A stretch of DNA of 64,000 nt from Luteimonas kalidii (lineage in GTDB: Bacteria; Pseudomonadota; Gammaproteobacteria; Xanthomonadales; Xanthomonadaceae): the NCBI RefSeq assembly GCF_029887935.1, contig NZ_JARXRO010000011.1, forward strand, positions 185,402 to 249,401, given 5' to 3'. The stretch's first letter is position 1; every line of letters begins with the position of its first letter. Position numbers and translations under genes: made by a program. Below, piece after piece: positions 49,647 to 59,739 of this stretch. The notes beneath the pieces are model-generated. The model did no database searches, had not been told where the DNA came from, and saw only the letters and a program-made list of their open reading frames with translations.

Positions 49647-50171
49647 TCAGGACGCCTCCGACAGCCGCGGCCGCAGCGTGGCCAGATTGCACGGCCGCGT
49701 GCGCGCGTCGAGCTGGTCGCGAAGGATCCTGTCCCATGCGGTGCGGCATGCGGACGTCGAGCCGGGCAGGGCGAACAGGAAGGTGGCGTTCGCCAGCCCG
49801 GCGAATGCGCGCGACTGCAGCGCCGAGGTGCCGATCTCGTCGAACGACAGCGCGCGGAACAGTTCGCCGAACCCCGGCATCTGCTTGTCCAGCAGCGGCA
49901 GCAGCGCCTCGGGCGTCGAATCGCGGCCGGTGAACCCGGTGCCGCCCGTCACCAGGATGCCGTCGACCGCAGGGTCGGCGATCCACTTCGACACCAGCGC
50001 GCGCAGGGCGTAGCGATCGTCGGGCAGCAGGGCGCGTTCGTGCAGGCGGTGGCCCGCGGCCTCGAGCGAGGCGGCCAGGTAGTCGCCCGATGCGTCCTCG
50101 GCCAGCGTGCGCGAGTCGGACACCGTGAGCACGCACAGCGCCAGCGGAATCGTCTCGTCGGAAGCGGTCAT
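49647..50171 (-). CDS. moaB: Molybdenum cofactor protein MoaB
   Basis: A 174-residue MoaB/Mog-family protein that adenylates molybdopterin. Motifs are [19 protein letters not shown] at the N-terminus, the nucleotide-binding [15 protein letters not shown] and the C-terminal [19 protein letters not shown]. Size matches MoaB. It is 47 bases after the glycosyltransferase start; other moa genes are not in the window. Confidence 0.93.
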   Translation of the reverse strand: MTASDETIPLALCVLTVSDSRTLAEDASGDYLAASLEAAGHRLHERALLPDDRYALRALVSKWIADPAVDGILVTGGTGFTGRDSTPEALLPLLDKQMPGFGELFRALSFDEIGTSALQSRAFAGLANATFLFALPGSTSACRTAWDRILRDQLDARTRPCNLATLRPRLSEAS

Positions 50172-50218
50172 GACCGCAGCCTACCGCAGTCTGCCGGGCG
50201 GCGGCAGCGGGTGGTTGC

Positions 50219-51940
50219 TCAGGCGCCGGGGCGCGGCGCGGCGGATGCGGCGAGCCCGTGCGCCAGCGCCGCGAAGTCGCGCGCGAATCCCGCCATGTCG
50301 AACAGGCCGGAGTGCGCGCGCGCATCGGCCAGGCGCCTGCGCAGGGCGCTTCGCGCGTCCGCGTCCTGCGCCAGCCCGATGGCGCGCGCGACGAACGCCT
50401 CGTCGCTGTCGACATTCATCTCGTGCAGGCCGAGGTGGTGGTTGAGGCTGCCGGCCACGCGCGAGGCGAACGTATCGCCCGGGCAGGTGAGCACCGGGCA
50501 TCCGGCCCACAGCGCATCCGATGCGGTGGTGTGCGCGTTGTAGGGATGGGTGTCGAGGAACAGGTCGGCCAGCTGCAGCCGGGCCATGTAGTCCGGGTGC
50601 GGCTGCTTGGCCATGAACACCAGTCGCGCGGGATCGACGCCCGCGGCCCGGGCCACGTCGCGCAGGCGCGCATCGGAACCGCCCGGCCCGGACAGTAGCC
50701 ACAGCACGCTCCCGGGTGCGCCGCGCAGCACCGCCAGCAGGCGCGCGACGCTGGCGGGATTGAGCTTGTAGCTGTTGTTGAAACAGCACAGCACGGTGGC
50801 ATCGTCCGGCAGGCCGCACCCGTCACGCGCGGGCGGCGCGGGCAGGGCGCGCGAGGTGTCGGACGGCTGGAAGCAGCGCGGCAGCCACGCCACCTGTTCG
50901 GAGAAATGCGGCGCCAGCGCTTCGGGCAGGACGAAGCGGTCGGCGACGACATGGTCGATCCAGGGCGCGCCACTGGTGCCGGGGTACGCCAGCCAGTTCA
51001 CCTGCACCGGCGCCGGCCGCATCGCCAGCACCTCAGGCCGGCCGCCGCCGCCCCAGCCGCGCAGGTCGAACAGCACGTCGATGCTCGCGGCGCGTACTCC
51101 CTGCGCGGCCCGGGCGTGGTGCATGCCGGCCAGGTCGTGCCAGCGTGCGACGGCGCGCAGCCGGTGCGCGATCGTGCTGCCATCGTCGTCGGCGAGTGCG
51201 AACAGATGCGCCTCGACGTCCGGCTGCGCGCGCAGCGCTTCGAAGAACGCCACCGTCAGCAGTCCGGTCGGATGGGCGCCGAATCCGTTGGACATGAAGC
51301 CCAGCCGCAGCGGCCCCGGGGCGCGCGATGGTGGCGGTGGCAGCGGACGCACCGCCCGTGCGAGCCCCGCGGCACGCAGGCGTGCGCAGCGCAGCTGTTC
51401 GGCGGGCGACGCGTCTTCGCTCAGGAAGGCGAAGGGCTCGATCGCCGGTTCGCCTGCGGCCACTGCGGCGCGTACCTGTGCGGACAGCGCATCCAGCCCG
51501 CGCCAGTCGCACAGCCTGCGGCGCCATGCCAGCAGGTAGGCCGCGATCCCGGCAGAGTCGGGCATCAGCGCATGCGCGCGGGCGTAGGCCTCGTTTGCCG
51601 CTTCGGCCTCACCGGTGTCTTCCAGCACGTGCGCCAGCCACACGGCGATGCCGACATGCCGGGGCGCATGGCGCGCCGCCTCGCGCAGGCTCGCGGCGGC
51701 GTCGGCATGTCGGCCGAGCATCCACTGCGCGCGCCCCAGCCGCGCCAGCGCCTCCGGATGTCCCGGCGCCAGCTGGAGCGCGCGCCGCGCGGCGGCGATG
51801 CAGGCCCGCGCGTCGCCGGCCTCGACCTCGGCATCGGCGAGCAGGATCCAGGCGAAGGCATTGCCGGGCTCGCGCTGCACCGCGGCGCGGGACTGCGCGC
51901 GCGGATCGCCGGCGCCGGTCACCGCCGGGCGTCCCGACAT
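50219..51940 (-). CDS. TPR protein with SPINDLY/O-GlcNAc transferase-type catalytic domain (GT41)
   Basis: A 573-residue protein. The N-terminus (about 10-140) has three to four TPR repeats (for example ALQLAPGHPEALARLGRAQW), and the rest is a glycosyltransferase family 41 domain: LRLGFMSNGFGAHPTG, VLFDLRGWGGGGRPEVLAMRPAPVQVNW (split by the usual loop), LPDDATVLCCFNNSYKLNP and LADLFLDTHPYNAHTTASDALW. Eukaryotic relatives transfer GlcNAc or fucose to protein Ser/Thr. The target is unknown; no flagellar or S-layer genes are in the window. Confidence 0.88.
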   Translation of the reverse strand: MSGRPAVTGAGDPRAQSRAAVQREPGNAFAWILLADAEVEAGDARACIAAARRALQLAPGHPEALARLGRAQWMLGRHADAAASLREAARHAPRHVGIAVWLAHVLEDTGEAEAANEAYARAHALMPDSAGIAAYLLAWRRRLCDWRGLDALSAQVRAAVAAGEPAIEPFAFLSEDASPAEQLRCARLRAAGLARAVRPLPPPPSRAPGPLRLGFMSNGFGAHPTGLLTVAFFEALRAQPDVEAHLFALADDDGSTIAHRLRAVARWHDLAGMHHARAAQGVRAASIDVLFDLRGWGGGGRPEVLAMRPAPVQVNWLAYPGTSGAPWIDHVVADRFVLPEALAPHFSEQVAWLPRCFQPSDTSRALPAPPARDGCGLPDDATVLCCFNNSYKLNPASVARLLAVLRGAPGSVLWLLSGPGGSDARLRDVARAAGVDPARLVFMAKQPHPDYMARLQLADLFLDTHPYNAHTTASDALWAGCPVLTCPGDTFASRVAGSLNHHLGLHEMNVDSDEAFVARAIGLAQDADARSALRRRLADARAHSGLFDMAGFARDFAALAHGLAASAAPRPGA

Positions 51941-51953
51941 GGGGAAGTGGCGC

Positions 51954-52400
51954 TCAGGCCAGCGACAGCGAGTACCATTGGGTCGCGTCCTCGCGCCAGC
52001 CGGCGGCGCGGTAGGTGGCGCGGGCCGCGGCGTTGTCGCGCCCGGTCTCGAGCTGGATGCCCGCAGCGCCGTCCGCGCGGGCGAAGGCGGCGGCCGCGTC
52101 CAGCAGCGCGCGGGCGACGCCCTGGCGCCGCGTGGCGGGCAGCACGAACAGGTCGTTGAGGATCCAGGTGCGCGCCATGCGCACCGAAGAAAACATCGGA
52201 TAGAGCTGGGCGAAGCCCACGGCCGCGGCGCCCTGGCGCGCCACCAGCACCTTCGATTCGCCGAAGCGCAGGCGGCTGCGCAGCCATTCTCGCGCGGCGG
52301 GAACATCGGACGCCTGGCCATAGAACTGGCGGTAGGCGTCGAACAGCGCGGCGAGCGCGTCGAGGTCGGCCGGCTGCGCGGCGGTGATGGTGGCGCTCAT
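51954..52400 (-). CDS. GNAT-family N-acetyltransferase
   Basis: A 148-residue GCN5-related acetyltransferase. Acetyl-CoA binding is shown by WILNDLFVLPATRRQGVARAL (motif A, RRQGVA), and substrate strands by VGFAQLYPMFSSVRMART. The C-terminal GAAGIQLETGRDNAAARATYRAAGW is motif B. Substrate is unknown. Its N-terminal ITAAQPADLDALAALFDAYR is typical of small-molecule GNATs. It is encoded four bases after prfA. Confidence 0.9.
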   Translation of the reverse strand: MSATITAAQPADLDALAALFDAYRQFYGQASDVPAAREWLRSRLRFGESKVLVARQGAAAVGFAQLYPMFSSVRMARTWILNDLFVLPATRRQGVARALLDAAAAFARADGAAGIQLETGRDNAAARATYRAAGWREDATQWYSLSLA

Positions 52401-52403
52401 CGG

Positions 52404-53489
52404 TCAGGTGTCCCGGGTCAGTTGCGCCAGCGCGTCGGCCTGGTGCTCGCGCGACAGGCGCTCGACCAGCGCGTCGAGCTGGCCCTCGAGCACGTTCGGC
52501 AGGTCGTACAGGGTCAGTCCCTCGACCCGATGGTCGGTGATGCGGCCCTGCGGATAGTTGTAGGTGCGGATGCGCTGGCTGCGGTCGCCGCTGCCGACCT
52601 GCAGCTTGCGGCTGGCGGCGGTGGCCGCGGTGCGGCGTTCGGCCTCGGCCTCGGCGAGCATGGCGCGCAGGCGCTTCATCGCCTTGTCGCGGTTGGCGTG
52701 CTGGCTGCGCTCGGTCTGCGACTCCACCACGACGCCGCTGGGCAGGTGGGTGATGCGGATCGCCGAATCGGTCTTGTTGACGTGCTGGCCGCCGGCGCCG
52801 GAGGAGCGGAAGGTGTCGACCTTCAGGTCGGCCGGATTGATCTCGACCGGCTCGCCGTCCTCCTCGACCGGGATGATCGCCACCGTCGCGGCCGAGGTAT
52901 GGATGCGCCCCTGCGATTCGGTCTCGGGCACGCGCTGCACGCGGTGGGTGCCCGACTCGAACTTCAGCCGCGCGTAGGCGCCTTCGCCCTCGACCCGCGC
53001 GATCGCCTCTCTGAAGCCGCCGTGCTCGCCCGGGCTGGCCGATTCGACCTCCACCCGCCAGCCCTGGCGTTCGGCATAGCGCGTGTACATGCGCAGCAGG
53101 TCGCCGGCGAAGATCGCCGCCTCGTCGCCGCCGGTGCCGGCGCGGATCTCCAGGTACAGGCCGCCCTCGTCGCGGGCGTCGCGCGGGACCAGCTGCGCCA
53201 TCAGCGCCGCATCCAGGTCGGCCAGACGGGCGTCGGCCGCGGCGATCTCTTCCTCGGCCAGTTCGCGCAGTTCCGGATCGCCGCGCATGGCCTCGGCCGC
53301 CGCGAGGTCCGCCTGCGCCTGACGCTCGTCCGCCAGCGCCGAGGCCAGCGGTTCCAGCCGTGCGAACTCGCGCGACAGGGCGCGGAAGCGCGTCTGGTCG
53401 CCGGCGACCCCGGGATCGGCGAGCAGGCGTTCGAGTTCGTCGCGGCGTTCGGCCAGCGCGTCCAGCTTACGGCGCAGGGTCGGCAGCAT
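52404..53489 (-). CDS. prfA: Peptide chain release factor 1
   Basis: RF1 ends translation at UAA and UAG. The 361-residue product has the tripeptide anticodon region [14 protein letters not shown] (P-x-T at 188-190, RF1 type rather than SPF of RF2), the GGQ motif at 233-235 ([10 protein letters not shown]), and the [15 protein letters not shown]-terminal block. Its start lies 23 bases inside the hemA coding region, an overlap that suggests coupling. The methyltransferase prmC that acts on it is 29 kb away. Confidence 0.97.
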   Translation of the reverse strand: MLPTLRRKLDALAERRDELERLLADPGVAGDQTRFRALSREFARLEPLASALADERQAQADLAAAEAMRGDPELRELAEEEIAAADARLADLDAALMAQLVPRDARDEGGLYLEIRAGTGGDEAAIFAGDLLRMYTRYAERQGWRVEVESASPGEHGGFREAIARVEGEGAYARLKFESGTHRVQRVPETESQGRIHTSAATVAIIPVEEDGEPVEINPADLKVDTFRSSGAGGQHVNKTDSAIRITHLPSGVVVESQTERSQHANRDKAMKRLRAMLAEAEAERRTAATAASRKLQVGSGDRSQRIRTYNYPQGRITDHRVEGLTLYDLPNVLEGQLDALVERLSREHQADALAQLTRDT

Positions 53490-54765
53490 CGGCGTCGCGC
53501 GGTTCGGGGGGCAGCAGCTCGTCGAACGAGCGCAGGAAGTCGAGGTTGCCGCTGGACACCGCCTCGCGCATGGCGGCGGTCGGCGCGTGCAGCAGCCGGT
53601 TGGTGAGGGCATGCGCGAGCTGGTCGATCACCGCGTGCGGATCCTGTCCGCCGGCCAGCTGCTGGCGCGCGCGGGCCAGCAGTTCGGCGCGGGTCGCCTC
53701 GCCGTGGGCGCGCAGCCGCTTGAGCGGCGCGTTGCGCGCGCCGAAGGCCAGGGCCTCGGCGTAGCGGGACACCTGCAGGTCGATGATCGCCTCGGCATCC
53801 TGCGCCGCCTCGCTGCGGCTGCGACGGTTGTGCTCGACCACGCGGTCGAGGTCGTCGACGGTGTAGACGAAGGCGTCTTCGAGCTCGGCGACGTCGGCGG
53901 CGATGTCGCGCGGCACCGCCAGGTCCATCAGCAGCATCGGCCGCCGCTTGCGCAGCGACAGCGCGTGCGCGATCTGCGGCCGGGTGAGGATCGGCGACTG
54001 GCTGGCCGTGGCGGAGAACACGATGTCGGCCAGGAACAGGTGGCGCTCGAGTTCGTCCAGCGGCAGCGCCACCGCGCCGTACCGCGCCGCCAGCTCCTGC
54101 GCGTGCGAGAAGGTGCGGTTGGCGACCAGCAGCCGCTTCACCCGTGCCTGCGAGAGGTGGCGCGCGGTCAGCTCGATGGTCTCGCCCGCACCGACCAGCA
54201 GCACCACCGAATCGGCCGGCCGTGCGAACGATTCCTGCGCCAGGCGCACCGCGAGCGAGGCCACCGAGACCGGGCTGCTGCCGATCCGGGTTTCGGTGCG
54301 CGCGCGCTTGGCGGTGACGAAGGCGTGCTGGAACAGGCGGTCGAGCTCGCCGCCCAGGGTCCCGGCGCTGCGCGCCATGGCCCAGGCCTGCTTGACCTGG
54401 CCGAGGATCTGCGGCTCACCCAGTACCAGCGAATCCAGGCCGCAGGCGACCCGGAACAGGTGGCGCACGGCGGCGTCGCCGGCGTGGCGATAGAGGTAGG
54501 CGTGCAGGTCGTAGGCGGCGTGGCTGTCGTCGCCGTGGTCGCGCGGGTGGGTGGCCAGCCAGTCGGCCAGCCGGCGGCCGTCGCCATCGGCCAGCGCGTA
54601 CAGTTCGGTGCGGTTGCAGGTCGACAGCAGCGCCACCTCGCGCACGCCCGGCAACTCGCGCAGCTGCGCCAGCGCCGCCGGCACGGCGGCGTCGCCGAAG
54701 GCCACGCGCTCGCGCAGCGCGACCGGGGCGGTCTGGTGGTTGATGCCGAGGGCGTAGAGGGTCAT
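53467..54765 (-). CDS. hemA: Glutamyl-tRNA reductase
   Basis: First enzyme of the C5 route to 5-aminolevulinate, reducing glutamyl-tRNA with NADPH. The 432-residue product has the catalytic cysteine in STCNRTELY (Cys50), the [13 protein letters not shown] block and the NADPH-binding [17 protein letters not shown]-terminal dimerisation helices are present. It overlaps prfA by 23 bases and diverges from the TPR-lolB-ispE unit. Confidence 0.96.
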   Translation of the reverse strand: MTLYALGINHQTAPVALRERVAFGDAAVPAALAQLRELPGVREVALLSTCNRTELYALADGDGRRLADWLATHPRDHGDDSHAAYDLHAYLYRHAGDAAVRHLFRVACGLDSLVLGEPQILGQVKQAWAMARSAGTLGGELDRLFQHAFVTAKRARTETRIGSSPVSVASLAVRLAQESFARPADSVVLLVGAGETIELTARHLSQARVKRLLVANRTFSHAQELAARYGAVALPLDELERHLFLADIVFSATASQSPILTRPQIAHALSLRKRRPMLLMDLAVPRDIAADVAELEDAFVYTVDDLDRVVEHNRRSRSEAAQDAEAIIDLQVSRYAEALAFGARNAPLKRLRAHGEATRAELLARARQQLAGGQDPHAVIDQLAHALTNRLLHAPTAAMREAVSSGNLDFLRSFDELLPPEPRDADAADPAP

Positions 54766-54859
54766 GCGTGGCTGGCGGGCCCGGCGGCGTGGCCGTTCAG
54801 GCGCTTGCGATAAGCTTTCGGAATTCAGACGCCCTCATTTTAAGGCCCGGCCGACGTCG

Positions 54860-56548
54860 ATGCCCGCTTTTCAGAACTCCGTCCGCCGGATCGTGCTGGG
54901 TGCCGGCCTGCTGGCCTGCCTCGTTCCCCTCCATTCGGCGGCCGCGCCGGCGCGCGATCCGCTGCGCGAGGACGTGCTCGGCGCCACCCTGGCCGGGGAG
55001 TACGCCCTCCAGGCCGGTCGGCTGGACGAGGCGGCCGGGTGGTACCTGGACGCCGCGCGCGCTGCCGGCGACGGGGACGCCGGGCTGGCCGAACGCGCCA
55101 CCCGGATCGCGCTGCTGGGCCAGGACGATCGCGCCGCCGAGCAGGCTTTGGCGCTGTGGCAGGCGCGCGCGCCGGAATCGCTCGCGATGCGCGCGGCGGA
55201 GGCCACGCTGGCGCTGCGCACCGGCCGGACCCGGGTCGCGCAGCGGCAGTTGCGGGCGCTCATGGCCGACCCCGATCCCGCCGGCTGGCGCCACGCGCTG
55301 GCGGTGATCGCCACCGGTCCACGCGAACAGGCGGCCTCGGCGCAGATGATGCGTCGCCTGTTCGACGACGGTGCGGTACCCGATACGCTTCCTGCCTGGC
55401 TCGCCTTCGGCGATCTGGCCCAGAGGCTGGACGAGGAGGAGCTCACCCGGCGCGTGATCGCCCGCATCGTGGAGCGTTTCCCGGGCGAGCCGCGGGTGGC
55501 GCTGCTGCGTGCCTCGCAGCTGCGCGAAGCTGGCGATCTGGACGGTGCGCGCGCGGCCCTGGGCGAAGCCGCCGACACGGCGGCGCGGGTGCCGGAACTG
55601 CGACTGGCGATGGCCGCCGAATACGATGCCCTCGGCGACCCGGCCGCGGCCGAGCAGCTGCTCGCCAGGGGTCCGCAGGACCGCCGCATCCAGGCCTTGC
55701 GCGCCTCGCTGCTGGCCAAGGCAGAGGACAAGACGTCGCTGGCGCGCCTCTACGACGAGCTGCGCCGCGATGCCACCAATCCCGAACCCGGTCACCGCCT
55801 GCTGCTGGGCCAGGTGGCGGAGTTCCTGGACCGCCACGCCGAGGCGCTGGAGTGGTACGAAAGCGTGCCCGGCGGCGAAGCGCGGCTGCAGGCCCGGCTG
55901 CAGGCGACCCATGTGCTGCACGACCTGGGCCGTCGCGACGAGGCCTACGCCGCCCTCCACCGGCTGCAGGTGGACGGCTCGATCAACGAGGATGCCCGCC
56001 GCGCGGCGTATCTGGTGGAGGGCGAACTGCGCGCGCGCGACCAGGACTTCGAGGCCGAGGGCGAGGCCTATGCGCGTGGCCTGGGCGACTGGCCCGACGA
56101 GCCCTCGCTGCTGTACGCCCGCGCCCTGATGTGGGAGCGTCGCGACGACATCCCGCGCGCCGAGGCCGACCTGCGCAAGATCCTGGTCGCCGACCCGGAC
56201 AACGTCGCCGCGCTCAACGCGCTCGGCTACACCCTGGCCGACCGCACCGACCGCTATGCCGAAGCGCTGGAACTGATCGACCGCGCGCGCGTGGCCGAGC
56301 CGGGCAATGCCGCGATCATCGACAGCTACGGCTGGGTGCTCTACCGGCTCGGCCGCAGCGAGGAGGCGCTGGTGGAGCTGCGACGCGCCTACACCCTGCA
56401 GAAGGACGCCGAGATCGCCGCGCACATCGCCGAGGTGCTGTGGGTGCTGGGGCGTCGCGACGAAGCGCAACGGTACTTCGACGACGCGCGCCGGCTCGAT
56501 CCGGACAACCGCTCGCTGCGTCGCGCGCTCGAGAATACCGGCGCATGA
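54860..56548 (+). CDS. Exported TPR-repeat protein upstream of lolB
   Basis: A 562-residue protein with a signal peptide (to about residue 30, SAAA) and about ten helical TPR-like repeats, clearest at the C-terminus (for example ADPDNVAALNALGYTLAD, ARVAEPGNAAIIDSYGWVLY, RRLDPDNRSLRRAL). It should be a periplasmic or outer-membrane-associated scaffold. In gammaproteobacteria a TPR gene often precedes lolB-ispE-prs, and here its stop overlaps lolB (ATGA), suggesting a role in lipoprotein or envelope assembly. Confidence 0.88.
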   Translation: MPAFQNSVRRIVLGAGLLACLVPLHSAAAPARDPLREDVLGATLAGEYALQAGRLDEAAGWYLDAARAAGDGDAGLAERATRIALLGQDDRAAEQALALWQARAPESLAMRAAEATLALRTGRTRVAQRQLRALMADPDPAGWRHALAVIATGPREQAASAQMMRRLFDDGAVPDTLPAWLAFGDLAQRLDEEELTRRVIARIVERFPGEPRVALLRASQLREAGDLDGARAALGEAADTAARVPELRLAMAAEYDALGDPAAAEQLLARGPQDRRIQALRASLLAKAEDKTSLARLYDELRRDATNPEPGHRLLLGQVAEFLDRHAEALEWYESVPGGEARLQARLQATHVLHDLGRRDEAYAALHRLQVDGSINEDARRAAYLVEGELRARDQDFEAEGEAYARGLGDWPDEPSLLYARALMWERRDDIPRAEADLRKILVADPDNVAALNALGYTLADRTDRYAEALELIDRARVAEPGNAAIIDSYGWVLYRLGRSEEALVELRRAYTLQKDAEIAAHIAEVLWVLGRRDEAQRYFDDARRLDPDNRSLRRALENTGA

Positions 56549-57552
56549 GCTGTCGCCTCGTCCACGCCCTCGCGGTCGCGTGCGTGTTGCTGCTGGGGGG
56601 CTGCGTCTCCGTTCCGCAGCGCCCACCCGTCCCGGTCGACATGGCTGCCGCGCGCGAGTCGGAGGCGCAGCGCGGGTCGCTCGTCGACTGGTCGCTGGAA
56701 GGACGGGTCGCGATCTCCAACGCCCGCCAGGGCGGCAGCGGGCGGCTCGACTGGGTGCAGCGCGGCGAGCGCTACGACCTCACCCTTTCCGCCCCGGTCA
56801 CCCGGCAGGGCTGGCGCCTGAGCGGCGACGCGGCGTCGGCCCGGCTGGAAGGCGTCGAAGGCGGGCCGCGCGAGGGCGCGGATGTCGAAGCCCTGCTGTT
56901 CGGGGCGACCGGTTGGGAGATTCCCGTGCGCGCCATGGTCGACTGGGTGCGCGGCGTCGCCGCCCCGACCGGGCCGTACGGGCCGGCGCGGGTGGTGCAC
57001 GGCGCCGGCAACTTGCCGACACGCCTGGAACAGGCGGGCTGGACGATCGAATACCGGGACTGGTTCGAGGCTGGCCCCGGCCAGCCGTCGCTCCCGCGCC
57101 GGATCGAGGCCAGCCGCGACCAGGCGCGGGTCAGGCTGGTGGTCGACGGCTGGACCGTGGTCCCCGGGGCGACCACCGCGCCGTCGCCATCCGACACGCG
57201 GCCGGCTCCGGACGCAATGCCGGAACCGGACGCGAACGCATCACCTGAGGCCCGCCTGGCCGCGAGCCTGCAGGCCCTGACGCTCGACGACCCGGCCGCC
57301 GACATGCGCGCGAACGCCCGGGCGGGCGACCTGCGGCCGGTCGGTGTCTGCGGCTTCGCCTGCCTCGCGCCTGGGTTTGGTCCGGAAGGCGGTGCGGCCC
57401 ATGGCGTGCCGATGCGGATCCTCGACGGCACCGGCGATGTCGTGCGGGGCGAGGAGCACCTCGCGCTCAAGCACCGGGCCGAGGCGTACGCGCGCGCCTA
57501 CAACGCCGCACTGGCCGTCCGGTTGCGCGCCCGGCCGCACGCCGCCGACTGA
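56545..57552 (+). CDS. lolB: Outer-membrane lipoprotein receptor LolB with an unusual C-terminal extension
   Basis: LolB receives lipoproteins from LolA and inserts them in the outer membrane. Lipobox LLGGC (Cys20); the LolB fold spans about 45-205 ([72 protein letters not shown]). LolB normally ends here at about 200-215 residues, but this protein continues to 335. A Pro-rich linker (208-232) leads to a ~100-residue module with Cys269, Cys273 and a helical end ([18 protein letters not shown]). No frameshift is evident, as reading is continuous to the ispE gene. Confidence 0.9.
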   Translation: MSCRLVHALAVACVLLLGGCVSVPQRPPVPVDMAAARESEAQRGSLVDWSLEGRVAISNARQGGSGRLDWVQRGERYDLTLSAPVTRQGWRLSGDAASARLEGVEGGPREGADVEALLFGATGWEIPVRAMVDWVRGVAAPTGPYGPARVVHGAGNLPTRLEQAGWTIEYRDWFEAGPGQPSLPRRIEASRDQARVRLVVDGWTVVPGATTAPSPSDTRPAPDAMPEPDANASPEARLAASLQALTLDDPAADMRANARAGDLRPVGVCGFACLAPGFGPEGGAAHGVPMRILDGTGDVVRGEEHLALKHRAEAYARAYNAALAVRLRARPHAAD

Positions 57553-57554
57553 CC

Positions 57555-58430
57555 ATGGCGTCGTTCGACCCTGCGGACGGCTGGAGCGCCTGGCCAGCCC
57601 CCGCCAAACTGAACCTGTTCCTGCGCATCGCGCGTCGCCGCGACGACGGCTACCACGAGCTCCAGACCGTGTTCCGGCTGCTGGACTGGGGCGACACCGT
57701 CCATGTGCGGCTGCGCGACGACGGCCGCATCCGCCGCATCGGCGCTTCCGCCGGAGGCGTGGCGGAGGCGGACGATCTGCTGGTCCGCGCCGCGCGGCGG
57801 CTCCAGGCGGCAGCCAACGTCGCCCAAGGCGCCGACATCTCCGTCGAAAAACGGATTCCGGCAGGCGCAGGTTTCGGCGGCGGATCGTCCGATGCCGCCA
57901 CCGTGCTGCGGGTGCTGGACCGGCGCTGGGGGCTCGATCTGGGGGTCGAAGGCCTTGCGGCGCTGGGGTTGGAACTGGGCGCGGATGTCCCGGTCTTCGT
58001 CCATGGCCGCAACGCCTGGGCCGAGGGAGTCGGCGAACGCCTGACCCCGGTGGACCTGGCACCGGCCTGGTACGTGCTGGTCGATCCGGCGGTCCACGCG
58101 GCCACCGCGGCGCTGTTCCAAGCTCCTGAATTGACGCGAAATGCGCCACCCGCGACAATATCCGACTTCGTTTCGGGAACTGGGCTCGGCAATGCGTTCG
58201 AGCTGGTGCTGCGCCGCCGCGAACCCGCCGTCGAGGCGGCGTTCGTGGCCCTGGCGCGGATCGGCACGCCGCGGTTGACCGGGTCGGGCAGTGGCTGCTT
58301 CGTCGAATTCGCCACCCGCGAAGACGCCGAGGTCGCGCTGGCGGACCTGCCGTCCGGCCTGCGGGCCTGGGTCGCGGCAGGTGCGTCGCGTTCGCCGCTG
58401 CTGGATGCGCTCGAAGCGGATGGATCCTGA
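57555..58430 (+). CDS. ispE: 4-diphosphocytidyl-2-C-methyl-D-erythritol kinase IspE
   Basis: GHMP kinase of the non-mevalonate isoprenoid pathway. The 291-residue product has the conserved lysine in [12 protein letters not shown] (Lys18), the GHMP ATP loop [14 protein letters not shown] (about 102-115), and [11 protein letters not shown] near the C-terminus. Start two bases after lolB. The order lolB-ispE-tRNA-Gln-prs-rplY-pth-ychF is the usual gammaproteobacterial arrangement. Confidence 0.96.
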   Translation: MASFDPADGWSAWPAPAKLNLFLRIARRRDDGYHELQTVFRLLDWGDTVHVRLRDDGRIRRIGASAGGVAEADDLLVRAARRLQAAANVAQGADISVEKRIPAGAGFGGGSSDAATVLRVLDRRWGLDLGVEGLAALGLELGADVPVFVHGRNAWAEGVGERLTPVDLAPAWYVLVDPAVHAATAALFQAPELTRNAPPATISDFVSGTGLGNAFELVLRRREPAVEAAFVALARIGTPRLTGSGSGCFVEFATREDAEVALADLPSGLRAWVAAGASRSPLLDALEADGS

Positions 58431-58526
58431 TGGGTGCCGGTCACGATCGGTGATGCTGGAAGCGGGCGTCCTTGCGCCGTCGCCTGCCGGATCACGATTG
58501 CCGGCGACGCATCCGGGCCCGACAAC

Positions 58527-58602
58527 AGGGGCGTCGCCAAGTGGTTAAGGCACCGGGTTTTGATCCCGGCATGCGTAGGTTCGAATCCTTCCGCCCCTGC
58601 CA
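58527..58602 (+). tRNA. tRNA-Gln (anticodon TTG)
   Basis: Complete cloverleaf: acceptor AGGGGCG pairs with CGCCCCT, the anticodon loop TTTTGAT lies between CCGGG and CCCGG giving anticodon TTG, the T loop is GGTTCGAATCC and CCA is encoded. It lies between ispE and prs, the conserved place for this tRNA. Confidence 0.97.
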
Positions 58603-58616
58603 GACACATGTGGTGA

Positions 58617-58691
58617 TCGGAATTCCGGAACCGGGCAGCGGCGCCCGCACCTCCGGCTTCACGATCCCCATTCCCTCCTCTCCAATTCCGG
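58617..58691 (+). repeat. Hairpin-forming repeat with a 7-nt periodic arm before prs
   Basis: A G-rich arm (near GGAATTCCGGAACCGGG) is followed by a GC-rich centre and a pyrimidine arm whose TCCC/TTCC units recur every seven bases (58,664-58,691). It ends 10 bases before the prs ATG. A similar element occurs before ychF. Confidence 0.5.
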
Positions 58692-58701
58692 CAGCCATAC
58701 C

Positions 58702-59661
58702 ATGAAGGAAGATCGGAACCTGTTGATCTTCTCCGGCAACGCGAACCGGCCGCTGGCGCAGGCGGTGTGTCGCGAGCTGGGGGTGCGTCCGGGCAAGGCG
58801 CTGGTGTCGACGTTCTCCGACGGCGAGGCCCAGGTGGAGATCGAGGAGAACGTGCGCCGGCAGGACGTGTTCGTGATCCAGCCGACCAACGCGCCCTCGG
58901 CCGAGCACCTGATGGAGCTGCTGGCGCTGATCGACGCGCTCAAGCGCGCCTCGGCGGCCTCGGTGACCGCGGTGGTGCCGTACTTCGGCTATGCCCGCCA
59001 GGACCGGCGCATGCGCTCCTCGCGGGTGCCGATCACCGCCAAGCTGGTGGCGAAGATGTTCTCGGCCGCCGGTGCCGACGGCGTGCTGACGGTCGACCTG
59101 CATGCCGACCAGATCCAGGGCTTCTTCGACATCCCGGTCGACAACGTCTACGCCTCTCCGCTGCTGCTGGCCGACATCTGGCGCGCGCACGGCACCGACA
59201 ACCTGATCGTGGTCTCGCCCGACGTCGGCGGCGTGGTGCGGGCCCGGGCCATCGCCAAGCGCCTGGACGACGCGGACCTGGCGATCATCGACAAGCGCCG
59301 GCCGAAGGCGAACGTCGCCACCGTGATGAACATCATCGGCGACGTGGAAGGCAAGACCTGCGTGCTGGTCGACGACATCGTCGACACCGCCGGCACCCTG
59401 TGCGCCGCCGCCGGCGCGCTCAAGGCCGATGGCGCGAACAAGGTCGTCGCCTACTGCACCCACCCGGTGCTGTCGGGCGCGGCGATCGACAACATCACCC
59501 GTTCCCAGCTCGACGAACTGGTGGTCACCGACACCATCCCGCTGACGGAGGCTGCCCGCGCCTGCGGCCGCATCCGCCAGCTCAGCGTCGCCGAGATGCT
59601 GGCCGAGACGATCCGCCGGGTCGCCTTCGGAGAATCCGTCAGTTCGCTCTACCTGGACTGA
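58702..59661 (+). CDS. prs: Ribose-phosphate pyrophosphokinase
   Basis: Makes phosphoribosyl pyrophosphate from ribose 5-phosphate and ATP. The 319-residue product has the PRPP signature [18 protein letters not shown], the metal-binding and phosphate loop [14 protein letters not shown], and [18 protein letters not shown]. Length is standard. A hairpin repeat occupies its leader. It is followed by rplY, as in related genomes. Confidence 0.97.
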   Translation: MKEDRNLLIFSGNANRPLAQAVCRELGVRPGKALVSTFSDGEAQVEIEENVRRQDVFVIQPTNAPSAEHLMELLALIDALKRASAASVTAVVPYFGYARQDRRMRSSRVPITAKLVAKMFSAAGADGVLTVDLHADQIQGFFDIPVDNVYASPLLLADIWRAHGTDNLIVVSPDVGGVVRARAIAKRLDDADLAIIDKRRPKANVATVMNIIGDVEGKTCVLVDDIVDTAGTLCAAAGALKADGANKVVAYCTHPVLSGAAIDNITRSQLDELVVTDTIPLTEAARACGRIRQLSVAEMLAETIRRVAFGESVSSLYLD

Positions 59662-59668
59662 CACCGCC

Positions 59669-59712
59669 GCTCACCTGGTCGCGGGTGAGCGTTTCCAACC
59701 GCCGCGAGGCGG
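59669..59712 (+). other. Two hairpins in the prs-rplY gap
   Basis: GCTCACC/GGTGAGC (59,669-59,690, eight-base loop, then GTTTCC) and CCGCC-GCGA-GGCGG (59,699-59,712). Neither has a strong T-tract. They may be a weak terminator or a leader structure for rplY; L25 autoregulation was not demonstrated here. Confidence 0.4.
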
Positions 59713-59739
59713 TCTACTACGCAAAGAAGAGAAGCACAC

